This document shows, in pieces, positions 37,554 through 46,138 of a stretch of DNA of 64,000 nt; the first letter of the stretch is position 1; every line of letters begins with the position of its first letter. The position numbers were made by a program, and so were the translations under genes. The stretch covers positions 1 through 64,000 of the forward strand of contig NZ_WMIC01000010.1 of NCBI RefSeq assembly GCF_009711135.1. The letters run 5' to 3'. The stretch is from Flavobacterium sp. LC2016-01. Its GTDB lineage: Bacteria > Bacteroidota > Bacteroidia > Flavobacteriales > Flavobacteriaceae. The notes beneath the pieces are model-generated. The model was not told the origin of the DNA. It made no database searches and worked only from the letters and a program-made list of their open reading frames with translations.

Positions 37554-38042
37554 ATGAAATCGCTATTAAATTTCTCGGCAATTTTGTTGTTATTTATTGG
37601 AGCTTCCTGCTCCAGTAATGATGACGATCCCACACCCCCAGCGCCTGTTATTGTTACCTTCAATGCAACTTTGAATGGTACCAGTGAAGTACCCGCAAAT
37701 GCTTCAACTGCAACAGGAACTGCAACATTGAGTTACAACAAAACCACGAAAATCTTTACACTCAATGTAACTTATACAGGATTAACACCAACTATGGGGC
37801 ATATACACAAAGGTGCTGTAGGTACTAGTGGCCCAATCGTGTTTCCTTTCACTAATATTACATCACCTTTTAGTTACACAAGCGCTGCGTTAACAGCAGA
37901 ACAAGAGACAGATCTTCTGGCAAATAATTATTATGTAAATCTGCATACTGAAGCTTTTACAGCGGGAGAAATTAGAGGACAGCTCATTACCGATAATCCG
38001 AATGGAAGCGGTGGAGGCAGTGGAGGAGGCGGAGGTTACTAA
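37554..38042 (+). CDS. CHRD-domain lipoprotein
   Basis: 162 residues, lipobox ending at C19 (GASC) followed by a Ser/Asn/Asp/Pro-rich linker. A CHRD domain (about 35-150) has GTSEVPANASTATGTATLSY, MGHIHKGAVGTSGPIVFPF and NLHTEAFTAGEIRGQL. A Gly/Ser-rich tail ends the protein. It is the last gene of the operon and is followed by a bidirectional terminator. Function of bacterial CHRD domains is uncertain; exposure at the cell surface is likely. Confidence 0.88.
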   Translation: MKSLLNFSAILLLFIGASCSSNDDDPTPPAPVIVTFNATLNGTSEVPANASTATGTATLSYNKTTKIFTLNVTYTGLTPTMGHIHKGAVGTSGPIVFPFTNITSPFSYTSAALTAEQETDLLANNYYVNLHTEAFTAGEIRGQLITDNPNGSGGGSGGGGGY

Positions 38043-38060
38043 AACCGTTTATAACTCCTT

Positions 38061-38107
38061 AAAAAAGAAAGCTTTTCTAATCTAAATAGAAAAGCTTTCT
38101 TTTTTTT
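38061..38107. terminator. bidirectional intrinsic terminator
   Basis: A 19-bp stem (AAAAAAGAAAGCTTTTCTA and complement at 38087-38105) lies between the convergent CHRD and AraC genes, with A/T runs on both sides. Confidence 0.85.
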
Positions 38108-38110
38108 ATA

Positions 38111-39013
38111 TTATGATGACTTTGATTGCGGTGAAAAACGATATTGCAATGGAGAAACTTTCATATGTTTTTTAAAGAGTCGAGAAAAATAGTAAGGGTC
38201 ATCGTATCCTAAATCAGCAGCAATAATTTTTACTTTAACCTCAGAGGTTATTAACAACAAGCACGCGTGTTGCAATTTTAAATGGATAAAATAATCCAGT
38301 GGAGCCATACCGGTACTTTTTTTGAAAAGTAGTGAAAAATGTGAAGGAGACAGATTGTTTACTACGGCTAAATCTTCTAAAGTGATTTTTCCGTTAAGAT
38401 TTTTTCTCATATAGACGATTGTACTGCTTATCAAATCTTTTTCGTCCTGCTTTTTTTCATTGACATTGACATCAGGATACAAAAACGAAGAAACGAAATG
38501 ATATAAACATAAATTTGCCTTGGTAATGTTTTCTTTGCCATAACCCATTTCAAGGTTTTGGTACATGCTATCCCATAGTTCTATTCCTTTTTCATTATAG
38601 GCAATTTGTCTCGGACCATCAAATAAGCCTATATTGAAACTTTTATTAAAAAGGTCTATTTCACGACCGCCAAAATGTACCCAATAAATTGTCCAGGGAT
38701 CATTTTCATCTGCTCCATAAATTATGTGTTCCTGTGTTGCAGGAATTATGAAAAATTGATTCGGCCTAACCTCAAAACGTTTGTTATTTAAAGAATACCA
38801 CCCTTTTCCACGTACACAGTAAATTAAGATATTATCTGCACAGCCTTTTTTTCGCTCCCTGTAATAATAAGTAGCCTTAGGGAAATATCCGATATGAGTT
38901 ATATACAAATGGCTTAATACAGGATTTTCTTTAATTGCCTTTTGCCAAATATTATTAGGCAGTGATATTAATTTTTCCTTCTGAAAACCATCTTGTTGTT
39001 TAAAACTTTCCAT
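38111..39013 (-). CDS. AraC-family transcriptional regulator
   Basis: 300 residues. The N-terminal cupin-like sensing domain (about 25-160) includes WYSLNNKRFEVRPNQFFIIPA and PWTIYWVHFGG, the arabinose-binding type. The C-terminal double helix-turn-helix (about 195-295) has LEDLAVVNNLSPSHFSLLFKKSTGMAPLDYFIHLKLQHA and ADLGYDDPYYFSRLFKKHMKVSPLQYR. It is probably sugar-responsive. Its likely binding sites are the TATAGTCCAT repeats 250-370 bases upstream. Confidence 0.9.
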   Translation of the reverse strand: MESFKQQDGFQKEKLISLPNNIWQKAIKENPVLSHLYITHIGYFPKATYYYRERKKGCADNILIYCVRGKGWYSLNNKRFEVRPNQFFIIPATQEHIIYGADENDPWTIYWVHFGGREIDLFNKSFNIGLFDGPRQIAYNEKGIELWDSMYQNLEMGYGKENITKANLCLYHFVSSFLYPDVNVNEKKQDEKDLISSTIVYMRKNLNGKITLEDLAVVNNLSPSHFSLLFKKSTGMAPLDYFIHLKLQHACLLLITSEVKVKIIAADLGYDDPYYFSRLFKKHMKVSPLQYRFSPQSKSS

Positions 39014-39256
39014 GATAATTTATTATGACCAAAAAAAGCAATTACTGCTAAAATACAATTTTATTTTTCTTCTCTTGGAATTTTAAAATGATTTTTGATT
39101 TACCTGTAAATTATAATTTTAATGGTTTTAGTTTAAAAAAATATTCTTTTCACTGTCGATTTAGAGATAATTGAGATTTTTTTTCTTGAAATTGTAATCA
39201 ATAAGTTTTGCAAGAAAATTTACACGTTTCTTTTTTTGCTTTTACAAAATAATGAG

Positions 39257-39265
39257 ATAGTCCAT
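39257..39265 (+). promoter_or_regulatory. AraC-type half-site, distal copy
   Basis: ATAGTCCAT, the same nine bases as the two copies about 93 and 114 bases to the right. It could allow looping or serve autoregulation of the AraC gene. Confidence 0.5.
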
Positions 39266-39348
39266 TATAAGAACGAAGCAAATTTTTTGCTATAATTTAA
39301 TAGGCGTATAAAAGCATTCTTGAAAAGAGCGAAAAGAGATAATAGTAA

Positions 39349-39379
39349 TATAGTCCATCATAATAGTTATATAGTCCAT
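39349..39379 (+). promoter_or_regulatory. tandem AraC-type half-sites with 21-bp period
   Basis: TATAGTCCAT at 39349-39358 and again at 39370-39379. The 21-bp period equals two helical turns and is the classic geometry of AraC direct-repeat half-sites. The right copy ends 12 bases before the -33 TTG of the adjacent promoter. Confidence 0.65.
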
Positions 39380-39391
39380 TTATTTTGAAAA

Positions 39392-39419
39392 TTGAATCAA
39401 ATAGATTTGTTTATATCTT
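39392..39419 (+). promoter_or_regulatory. Bacteroidota promoter next to AraC sites
   Basis: TTG at 39392-39394, 17 bases, then TAGATTTG at 39412-39419, matching TAnnTTTG. It is the same spacing as the SusC promoter at 13640. Direction is towards the BstXI-like gene. Confidence 0.6.
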
Positions 39420-39704
39420 AACAAGTGTTTAAGTTTTTAAAATTTTATAAAACTTGAATATTTCATTAAAATTAACCTATTTTTATGGGAATAAGACTAT
39501 GTTAATTTTTTAATTAATTTGTTTTTAGAAAGTTACAAAAATATCAGATAGGATTAAAAAAAAGAACTATGAAATGAGAAAAGAATTTTAAAAGTTAATC
39601 AAAAAAATGAATACCATTTTACTGTGAATATTTAAGATTAAAGAATGTAAAGAAGATATTGCTGCCAAATCTACAATAAATCAAACCACCAACTTAACTA
39701 ACCT

Positions 39705-40691
39705 ATGGCAAAAAGACTACCTAAACTACCTCCTTTACTGCAAAGTAAAATCTACAAAACCGGACAAACCCGAAGTGCAAATGATGATGTGATTTTTCAA
39801 AATAGGGCCAATAGAAATGGCACCGTTTTGATACCTTTTGAATCCATTCATTTATTTGATATTTCTGTTTTAACTTCTCAAAAATTTGAAAGCGGGTTTA
39901 TTGTTGTCCTAAGTCCCGAGGATTATTATACAAATCCTGATGCATTAATTGTAATGAAAGCCAAGAAGTTAAAACTTGGTGTCAATGCTATTTTGCTATA
40001 CGAAACAAGGGCACAATGGGATAAATTTAATCCGTATAAAAACAAGCTGTCCGTCGCTGAAAAAAGAGCAACTCCAATAGATGGTCATTTTGTTGCAAGA
40101 ATATTATCGTCAGGTTCAAAAGACGAAGAGAAAATTGTTCTTGGATTTAATACCAGCAGCTGTAAAGGCGCCGGAATCAGAGTAGCAGAATATGCTTCTT
40201 TATTTACGATAAAATCCTGCCACTTGCAATTAGAATATTTATTCTGGCTTTGCTATGATTCTAAAGAAGTAGCACTCAACGCAGGCATGACTGAAAGTGA
40301 GATCGAACATCGTATTACAGCTATAACAACAGCTTGTAACAATCAAAAATTAGCGAATACTGACCGACTTTATAAGACCCGAATTATTAATAATGCAAAC
40401 AACACGATTTGCCCCCTTTGTTTAAAAAAATTAAGTGCAGGAGCTTTTCTGATTAACTTTTTTGAATCTAGTGAGAAGTCAGCAGATATTGATAAGGATA
40501 TAAGTCAGATAAACCTTTTTTATATTAATCAGTTGAAAACTGGTGAATTCAATCATTCGCCCTATAATTTAGCTTGGGGACATCAAAACTGTAACATGAT
40601 TTGTAAAGAAACAGGAGTGATCGAAACAATTAAATGGATGAAAGAAGTGGTAGTAAGTACCATCATTTTTAACAAGGATTCATCTAATTAA
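39705..40691 (+). CDS. BstXI-like restriction endonuclease, orphan
   Basis: 328 residues. The N-terminus LPKLPPLLQSKIYKTGQTR, the DVIFQNRANRNGTVLIP segment, LGFNTSSCKGAGIRVAEYASL and the C-terminal NLAWGHQNCN are recalled from the BstXI restriction-enzyme family. The C-terminal zinc-binding-like set is C236-x2-C239 with H293-x2-C296, resembling an HNH/treble-clef core. No DNA methyltransferase gene lies next to it; the neighbours are an AraC regulator and an MFS transporter. It may be a solitary or inactive nuclease, or be protected by a methylase elsewhere. Control by the AraC-type promoter upstream would be unusual. Confidence 0.75.
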   Translation: MAKRLPKLPPLLQSKIYKTGQTRSANDDVIFQNRANRNGTVLIPFESIHLFDISVLTSQKFESGFIVVLSPEDYYTNPDALIVMKAKKLKLGVNAILLYETRAQWDKFNPYKNKLSVAEKRATPIDGHFVARILSSGSKDEEKIVLGFNTSSCKGAGIRVAEYASLFTIKSCHLQLEYLFWLCYDSKEVALNAGMTESEIEHRITAITTACNNQKLANTDRLYKTRIINNANNTICPLCLKKLSAGAFLINFFESSEKSADIDKDISQINLFYINQLKTGEFNHSPYNLAWGHQNCNMICKETGVIETIKWMKEVVVSTIIFNKDSSN

Positions 40692-41006
40692 GATTGTAAG
40701 AAAGGATAGGTTTAGATGGTTATTCTGAATAAGAATACACCTTTTAAAAACCGAATAATTCCCTAAGACATTAAATCCACAATTTAGATAGAAAACTATT
40801 TGTGTTTAAAAGCAAGTTTTACTCATTAGCAGTAATTCTTAATTATTACGCTTTTTTGCATTTAGACTGGAACTCTTTTTAAATCAATTATTTGAGATTA
40901 TAAATTGAAAAACTCAAATAACGATTTTAAAAAGCAGTGCTTTTTATTTATTTAAAAGTGGCTCCAAAAAAAAAAAGAAAAAACCTCACCCAAAAAAGAA
41001 AAAAAA
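40692..41006. other. intergenic region, nothing recognised
   Basis: 315 AT-rich bases ending in an A-rich tract just before the transporter gene. No promoter, hairpin or small gene is convincing. Confidence 0.5.
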
Positions 41007-42275
41007 ATGATTAGCGACTTAAGAAAAAAATACATAGAAAATTATAGCGGTTTCCCAAAAGAAATTTGGATTTTGACATTGATAACCTTTATAAACAGAA
41101 CAGGAACAATGGTAATTCCGTTTCTCTCAAAATACATGCGAGAGAACCTGCATTTTGAATATCATCAGATTGGCTGGGTTATGGTTTGTTTTGGGGTTGG
41201 TTCTTTTATAGGCACCTGGTTGAGCGGTATATTGTCTGATAAAATTGGATTTTACAAAGTAATGATTGGAAGTCTTTTTGGAAGCGGAATAATCTTTTTT
41301 ATGCTGCAGTATATAACATCATTTGAAGGATTTTGTCTTTCAATTTTGCTTTTAACAACTATAGCAGATATGTTCAGGCCTGCAATGCTGGTATCCTTAA
41401 ATACCTATACTCGAAAAGAAAACAAAACGAGGGCTCTGGCTTTAGTAAGATCAGCAACAAGTCTGGGCTTTCTATTTGGGCCACCTTTAGGCGGTGTTAT
41501 CATTACGTTAGTAGGGTATAAATATCTGTTTTATGTAGATTCTATCACTTGTATATTGGCAGTTTTGGTTTTTGTTATTTTAGTTAAAGAAAGAAAACTG
41601 CCTTTTAAACTTAAAAAAAACAATATTGGTGTAGACAAATATGCGATATTAAAGGATAAGGCTTTTTTAACGCATATGTTCATTTCGCTGATTACAGGGA
41701 TTATGTATTTTCAAGTATTTACAACATTGACATTGTACCACAGAGAACAATTTAATTTATCAGAAGTAAACAGCGGTCTGATTTTAAGCTTTAGCGGTAT
41801 CTTAACATTGCTGTTTGAATTGCCGATTGTCAATTATGTTGAAAAAAACAGAATTAATAAGCTAAGTGTTATAATGGTTGGTTTATCGTTTATGGTGCTT
41901 AGTTATATTCTGCTGTTATTGAATGACAAATGGTACGGCATATTGTATATAATGATGTTTTTTATGACTCTTGGGGTAATGTTAACTTTTCCTTTTGCAA
42001 ATTCATTTGCCATGACCCGATCACACAACAATCAAGAGGGCAGGTACATGTCTGTTTTTACAATGAGTTTCAGTCTTGCACATATACTAAGTGCTAAGAC
42101 AGGAATGGAAATTGTCGCGTATGCGAGTTACAGGGCAGATTTCATATTTATGAGTTTAATTGGTTTATTGGCTATTTCTCTTTGTTATTGGCTGGTAAAA
42201 ACAGTTGAAAAAGAAACAATAGATACTAAGATAAAAATAGTGCAATCCATTTTTGTTGATAAAAGCAAGAAATAA
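41007..42275 (+). CDS. MFS transporter
   Basis: 422 residues with about 12 transmembrane helices. The conserved loop-2/3 motif is seen in GTWLSGILSDKIGFYKVM near residue 70. The N-terminal half begins with WILTLITFINRTGTMVIPFLSKYM, typical of drug/sugar-efflux DHA1-like members. Substrate is unknown. It is followed after 90 bases by the Ppx/GppA-like gene on the same strand and may share a transcript with it. Confidence 0.88.
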   Translation: MISDLRKKYIENYSGFPKEIWILTLITFINRTGTMVIPFLSKYMRENLHFEYHQIGWVMVCFGVGSFIGTWLSGILSDKIGFYKVMIGSLFGSGIIFFMLQYITSFEGFCLSILLLTTIADMFRPAMLVSLNTYTRKENKTRALALVRSATSLGFLFGPPLGGVIITLVGYKYLFYVDSITCILAVLVFVILVKERKLPFKLKKNNIGVDKYAILKDKAFLTHMFISLITGIMYFQVFTTLTLYHREQFNLSEVNSGLILSFSGILTLLFELPIVNYVEKNRINKLSVIMVGLSFMVLSYILLLLNDKWYGILYIMMFFMTLGVMLTFPFANSFAMTRSHNNQEGRYMSVFTMSFSLAHILSAKTGMEIVAYASYRADFIFMSLIGLLAISLCYWLVKTVEKETIDTKIKIVQSIFVDKSKK

Positions 42276-42365
42276 TGATGTGCTTCGAGGCAAAAATGGA
42301 CCTATAATTCCTTTTCAAGGTTTGAGTAAAATGAGCTGTTCCTATTATTAAAAATACCATTTAAG

Positions 42366-43442
42366 ATGAAAAAAAATATTGCATTAAAAATCATAATTAT
42401 CTTTATTTTTTTAATTCCCTCGTATTTAATTTCACAAGAACTTTATGCCGGAATCGAAATAGGAAGCAAGGGAGTAAAAATGTCGATAATTAATGTCCAA
42501 AACATTAAAAAGGGAAAATATGAAGTAGTTGATTTTTGGACAGAAAATGTGGCTATTGCAAAAGGGATCGCCATAGACGGAAAATTAGCTGAAAGTGATA
42601 TTGATGCGGCCTTTAATGTCGCGGTAAAAAATTATACCAAACTGCTTAAGGAATACAAAATTGAAGAAAAAAAGATCTTTATAGTTGTGTCTTCTGGCGT
42701 AGGAATGGCTAAAAATGTAGACATACTGCTTCAAAGGCTATATGTTTTTACCAATATTAATGTAGCTATAATTACTTCTGATACAGAAGCAAAATTATTA
42801 TTAAAAGGATGCATTCCGCCAAAAGAGTATTCTGACTCAGTTATTCTTGATATTGGCGGAGGAAATACTAAGGGCGGTTTTGTGGAGGAATTCAGCGAAG
42901 AGGATATTTTGAGGTTTTATCCCATGACATTAGATTTAGGAACAGTAACCTTTACAGAGAAAATAAACAAAAATACCAAAACCAATTCAGTTGATGAATT
43001 TAATGAATTGCTGATTAATGCATTACCTGAATTAAGAGAGCAGACAGATCATTTATATATGCAAAGTCCAAAAATTTCCAGCAAAAAAAATGTATATATG
43101 TCTGGGGGCGCTGTTTGGGCATTTTACACACTTTATAAGGGAAAAGGAGCAATTGAAAATTTCAGCCCATTTGAAATTAAAGAAGTTGTAGATTATAATA
43201 ATATGATTAAAACCGACTATGCAAAATTTGAAGCATTAGCGCTCCAAAATAAGGATATTGAAAAAGTATTGAAAACCTACTCTCAAAAATACTTGATTGC
43301 AGCAAATTCAATATTGCTGACTTTATTAGAAAAAATTCCTGATGTTAAATCGAAAAACATCTATTTCACAAAACAGGGACAAATGGCTTGGCTGCTTTCT
43401 TATATTGCAGATGGTGCAAGAAGAGCAAAGAATATTCAATAA
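42366..43442 (+). CDS. secreted Ppx/GppA-like protein
   Basis: 358 residues. The N-terminus (about 1-24, ending LISQ) is a signal peptide, which is unexpected because Ppx/GppA phosphatases are cytoplasmic. The mature part has the ASKHA fold: IEIGSKGVKMSII as phosphate-1-like, SGVGMAKNVD, and DIGGGNTKGGF near 162 as phosphate-2. The C-terminal helical and SGGAVWAF segments are present. Exported exopolyphosphatase-type function at the cell surface, or a binding rather than catalytic role, is possible. The ppk1 gene lies 4.6 kb downstream. Confidence 0.72.
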   Translation: MKKNIALKIIIIFIFLIPSYLISQELYAGIEIGSKGVKMSIINVQNIKKGKYEVVDFWTENVAIAKGIAIDGKLAESDIDAAFNVAVKNYTKLLKEYKIEEKKIFIVVSSGVGMAKNVDILLQRLYVFTNINVAIITSDTEAKLLLKGCIPPKEYSDSVILDIGGGNTKGGFVEEFSEEDILRFYPMTLDLGTVTFTEKINKNTKTNSVDEFNELLINALPELREQTDHLYMQSPKISSKKNVYMSGGAVWAFYTLYKGKGAIENFSPFEIKEVVDYNNMIKTDYAKFEALALQNKDIEKVLKTYSQKYLIAANSILLTLLEKIPDVKSKNIYFTKQGQMAWLLSYIADGARRAKNIQ

Positions 43443-43572
43443 GATGACTTTTTTAAGAATGTTCTTTAAATAGGCTAAAAAGGAGTGATTTTGAAGTTTT
43501 ATTTTTTACATTTTAATTGATAATTCAAACACCGGATATTAGTTTTCCAATTATATTGAGAAGTGAAATAAT

Positions 43573-43609
43573 AAAAAAAACCAGTAGTCTAATGATTACT
43601 GGTTTTTTT
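43573..43609. terminator. bidirectional intrinsic terminator
   Basis: AAAAAAACCAGTA pairs with TACTGGTTTTTTT around a short loop between the convergent Ppx-like and 43618 genes. Confidence 0.78.
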
Positions 43610-43617
43610 ATTGCTTT

Positions 43618-44898
43618 TTAGTTAGTCAAATTTTGGTTTTTAATTCTAAAATCAGGCTTTTTTCGCATGGATGAACTGGCAAATAATTCATCATTTTTAA
43701 GCTTTATAAACTCGATTCCGAATTGTTTTCCTTGATACCAATTATTGATGAAGTTGTTGGTAGCAGTATTTTGAGTTGTTCCAATAATCTTAGTATCATT
43801 AATAAGCAAATCTTTTAAAGTTATTTTCTCTAAATATTCATCGGAGATTGTAACTGTATCTGAAAATATAATGAGATGGCTAAATCCTGATATTACGGAA
43901 TTGGTTAATGTCAAAAAAGTGTTTTCCCGAATTAATATTGCTTCGTGTTTAAGACCTTCAGTTTCGGAGCCAATATCCTCGGTATGCATCATCGTGATAT
44001 TTGTTGCATTTACTCGGGTCATTTCTTTTTTGCTGTCTAAAACTTCTCCTTTTCTGGTGTCGACCGTTTCCATTTCAAAACAACGAGACCCGTAACTGTC
44101 AGACAAGAACGGGCTTCTAATAGCGATACTGTTGGAGAGATTACATTGGACGCCTTGGGTAAAATCAAAGTCATCATCTGCAGAGCGCATAGATATTAAA
44201 TTATTGGCGTTTACATATCCTCCATAAAACTGAAAAGAATCATCATCACATGAAGTAACCTGTATATATTCTAATCTTGTTTTGCTTCCGACCCCGGCCA
44301 GTGATAGTCCATTTATCGGTTTATTAGCAGCGGTTCTTCTTCCTGAAAATTCAATCCTGACATATTTTAAAACTCCAGAATCACTGTCTTTATTATTTCC
44401 TCCGTACATCGCTTTCTGAGGATCAAGATCAAATTCTAAAGTACCAACTCCGCCGGTTTTGTTGATTGGTGCATCTCCTAAAAGAATAATACCTCCCCAG
44501 TCTCCAGGATTTCGGTCTCCTGAGCCTTTATTGGAGGTAAAAACGATAGGGTCAGTTTCAGTGCCTTCAGCATTAATTTTGCCGTCTTTTGTAATAACTA
44601 ATGTGGTCAAGGTACTAGTATCACATCTTATGAGTGTGCCCGGTTCGATTGTCAGCGTTACATTAGGAGCAACATAAACGGTACCAACTAATATATAGAC
44701 ATTTTCTTTTTTTAATGTCATGTTCGCGGTAATCACACCGTTTATAATCATTGAGGCTTCATTATAGTTGGTAGTTTTGGGATTAAAATTGGTCCACATA
44801 TTCAACCAATTGGTATCGCCACTAATACCTTTAGTGTTTTGTGCTTTTATGAATATTGTGAAAGTAAAAAATACAAGTAACATTAATTTCTTTTTCAT
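43618..44898 (-). CDS. secreted beta-helix-like protein of unknown function
   Basis: 426 residues with a signal peptide (about 1-19, ending FIKAQ). The mature region looks like a right-handed parallel beta-helix: VAPNVTLTIEPGTLIRCDTS, KDGKINAEGTETDPIVFTSNKG and DWGGIILLGDAPINK are typical of exported Bacteroidota proteins of this type. LEYIQVTSCDDDSFQFYGG and DDDFDFTQG are acidic and may bind calcium. I see no C-terminal secretion signal of the Por type. Function is unknown. Confidence 0.68.
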   Translation of the reverse strand: MKKKLMLLVFFTFTIFIKAQNTKGISGDTNWLNMWTNFNPKTTNYNEASMIINGVITANMTLKKENVYILVGTVYVAPNVTLTIEPGTLIRCDTSTLTTLVITKDGKINAEGTETDPIVFTSNKGSGDRNPGDWGGIILLGDAPINKTGGVGTLEFDLDPQKAMYGGNNKDSDSGVLKYVRIEFSGRRTAANKPINGLSLAGVGSKTRLEYIQVTSCDDDSFQFYGGYVNANNLISMRSADDDFDFTQGVQCNLSNSIAIRSPFLSDSYGSRCFEMETVDTRKGEVLDSKKEMTRVNATNITMMHTEDIGSETEGLKHEAILIRENTFLTLTNSVISGFSHLIIFSDTVTISDEYLEKITLKDLLINDTKIIGTTQNTATNNFINNWYQGKQFGIEFIKLKNDELFASSSMRKKPDFRIKNQNLTN

Positions 44899-44973
44899 AA
44901 TTTTCTTTTTTTAAATTATTCTAAAAAAAAAGGCCAACCTTTAAAAAGTCAGCCATTTCACAATTTCAAATCA

Positions 44974-45351
44974 TTATAATTTAGAAGCAATTTCTTTTTT
45001 ATACTTATTAAGAGTTGCTTTGGTCATTCCTAAGTTTGCTTTTGTCGAGTCAACTGCGAGATAGATCATATATAAGTTATTCTCAGAAACATCGATAATA
45101 TGAATTTGGGAGGTTAAAGTAATCATGATGTCTGAAACAATCTGATTTTTCAGCCCTAAAGCACTAACGGCATTCATTTTTGCTTTTACAACTTCAAGGT
45201 TAAAAGCAGATGCTAATTCAGGATCAAAATCTGGTACTGTTGAAAGTGAAAAGTAAGACATTCCTGTTTGAATTTCTGCAATTGAAACTGCAATGAAACC
45301 TGGTACATTTTTTTCTAGATCACTTCCGAATTGTTTTAAAAAGTCTGACAT
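44974..45351 (-). CDS. hypothetical protein, roadblock/LC7-like
   Basis: 125-residue cytoplasmic protein. The segment VPGFIAVSIAEIQTGMSYFSLS with the later SQIHIIDVSENNLYMIYLAVDSTKANLGMTKATLNKYKKEI resembles the roadblock/LC7 fold, usually involved in small GTPase or gliding-motility regulation. The assignment rests on pattern only. It is a single gene with a TATATTTG box on the minus strand 57 bases upstream. Confidence 0.5.
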   Translation of the reverse strand: MSDFLKQFGSDLEKNVPGFIAVSIAEIQTGMSYFSLSTVPDFDPELASAFNLEVVKAKMNAVSALGLKNQIVSDIMITLTSQIHIIDVSENNLYMIYLAVDSTKANLGMTKATLNKYKKEIASKL

Positions 45352-45407
45352 AATTGGTTATATTTAATTAGTTTATAATTTGTTTTTTCAACTGCTTGTT
45401 GACTTTA

Positions 45408-45415
45408 CAAATATA
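45408..45415 (-). promoter_or_regulatory. TAnnTTTG-type -7 box of roadblock-like gene
   Basis: TATATTTG on the minus strand, with the start codon 57 bases downstream. No -33 TTG is apparent. Confidence 0.4.
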
Positions 45416-46060
45416 TTTTTAAAAATATCTGGCGATCTTTTTTCTTTAAATTGATTTCTTCTTTTTTCTTGCTTTTTTTAGAGTTAGTACTTTTTTTTTA
45501 GAATGTTTTAAAAGAAAATACTGACAATGAGGTATTTATGTTTTATTTATTTGTAACCATTTAGTGGTTGTTTTTTGAAATATTCAGATTTTTTGATTTT
45601 GCAACTTAAGTAATTGGTAATTAATGATTTAGTGTTTATTTTTTCTACCATCTGATGGTGGTTGAATTTTGATTTTATTTGCCTTGTTTTTTGTAAGGTT
45701 TTGTTTTTGTGGGGATTGTGGTTTTTAAATTAAATTCTTAGCCTTTTAATGGTGTTGGATTAATAAAAAAACTTTTTTGTCAATTTAAATTGTAGGAAGA
45801 ATTAAAAATAAGTTTACTAAACAAGTATTTTTACGTAAGAGGAAATAGCGGCTTTTTACTGGTTTTGTTCTTTTTTTGAAATCAGAAGAAAAAAAAATGA
45901 AATTTACTATCATAAAATTGCCATTAAAAATGATTGATTTCTTTCGGTTTTAATTTTGTTTGATTCTAATTTTAAAAGATTAATAAGGTTATTTTTTATG
46001 GATTAACTTTCGAGTTCTGCCATATTTAAGGCAAATTTGGAAAGCAGATTTGTACAAATA

Positions 46061-46108
46061 GAAAAACTCCGATCCTGTTATTAGTTTATAATAAGCAGCA
46101 TCGGAGTT
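46061..46108 (-). terminator. intrinsic terminator of PL14-like gene
   Basis: AACTCCGAT and ATCGGAGTT form the outer stem (46065-46073, 46098-46106 approximately) with an inner stem of CTGTTATTA type. On the minus strand it is followed by TTTTTC. It ends transcription from the gene at 46139. Confidence 0.65.
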
Positions 46109-46138
46109 ATGATTTTTATTTATCTGGGTTAAATTGTT

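Larger units (their letters stand above)
39014..39704. other. divergent control region, AraC and BstXI-like genes
   Basis: 691 bases with no gene. It holds three ATAGTCCAT elements, a TTG-N17-TAGATTTG promoter directed to the right and a leader of about 280 bases before the BstXI-like gene. Confidence 0.6.
45352..46138. other. long T-rich intergenic region
   Basis: 787 bases between two minus-strand genes with strong T bias on the plus strand. It contains the roadblock-gene promoter box (45408-45415), two small palindromes (45555-45569 and 45647-45659) and the hairpin terminator at 46061-46108. No gene is seen. Confidence 0.45.

Noticed and set aside
41511..41519. GTAGGGTAT inside the MFS gene
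   Set aside because: Last base differs, no second box at the required spacing, and it lies within coding sequence.
44304..44312. ATAGTCCAT inside the secreted beta-helix gene
   Set aside because: Single copy within coding sequence with no promoter nearby; most likely chance.
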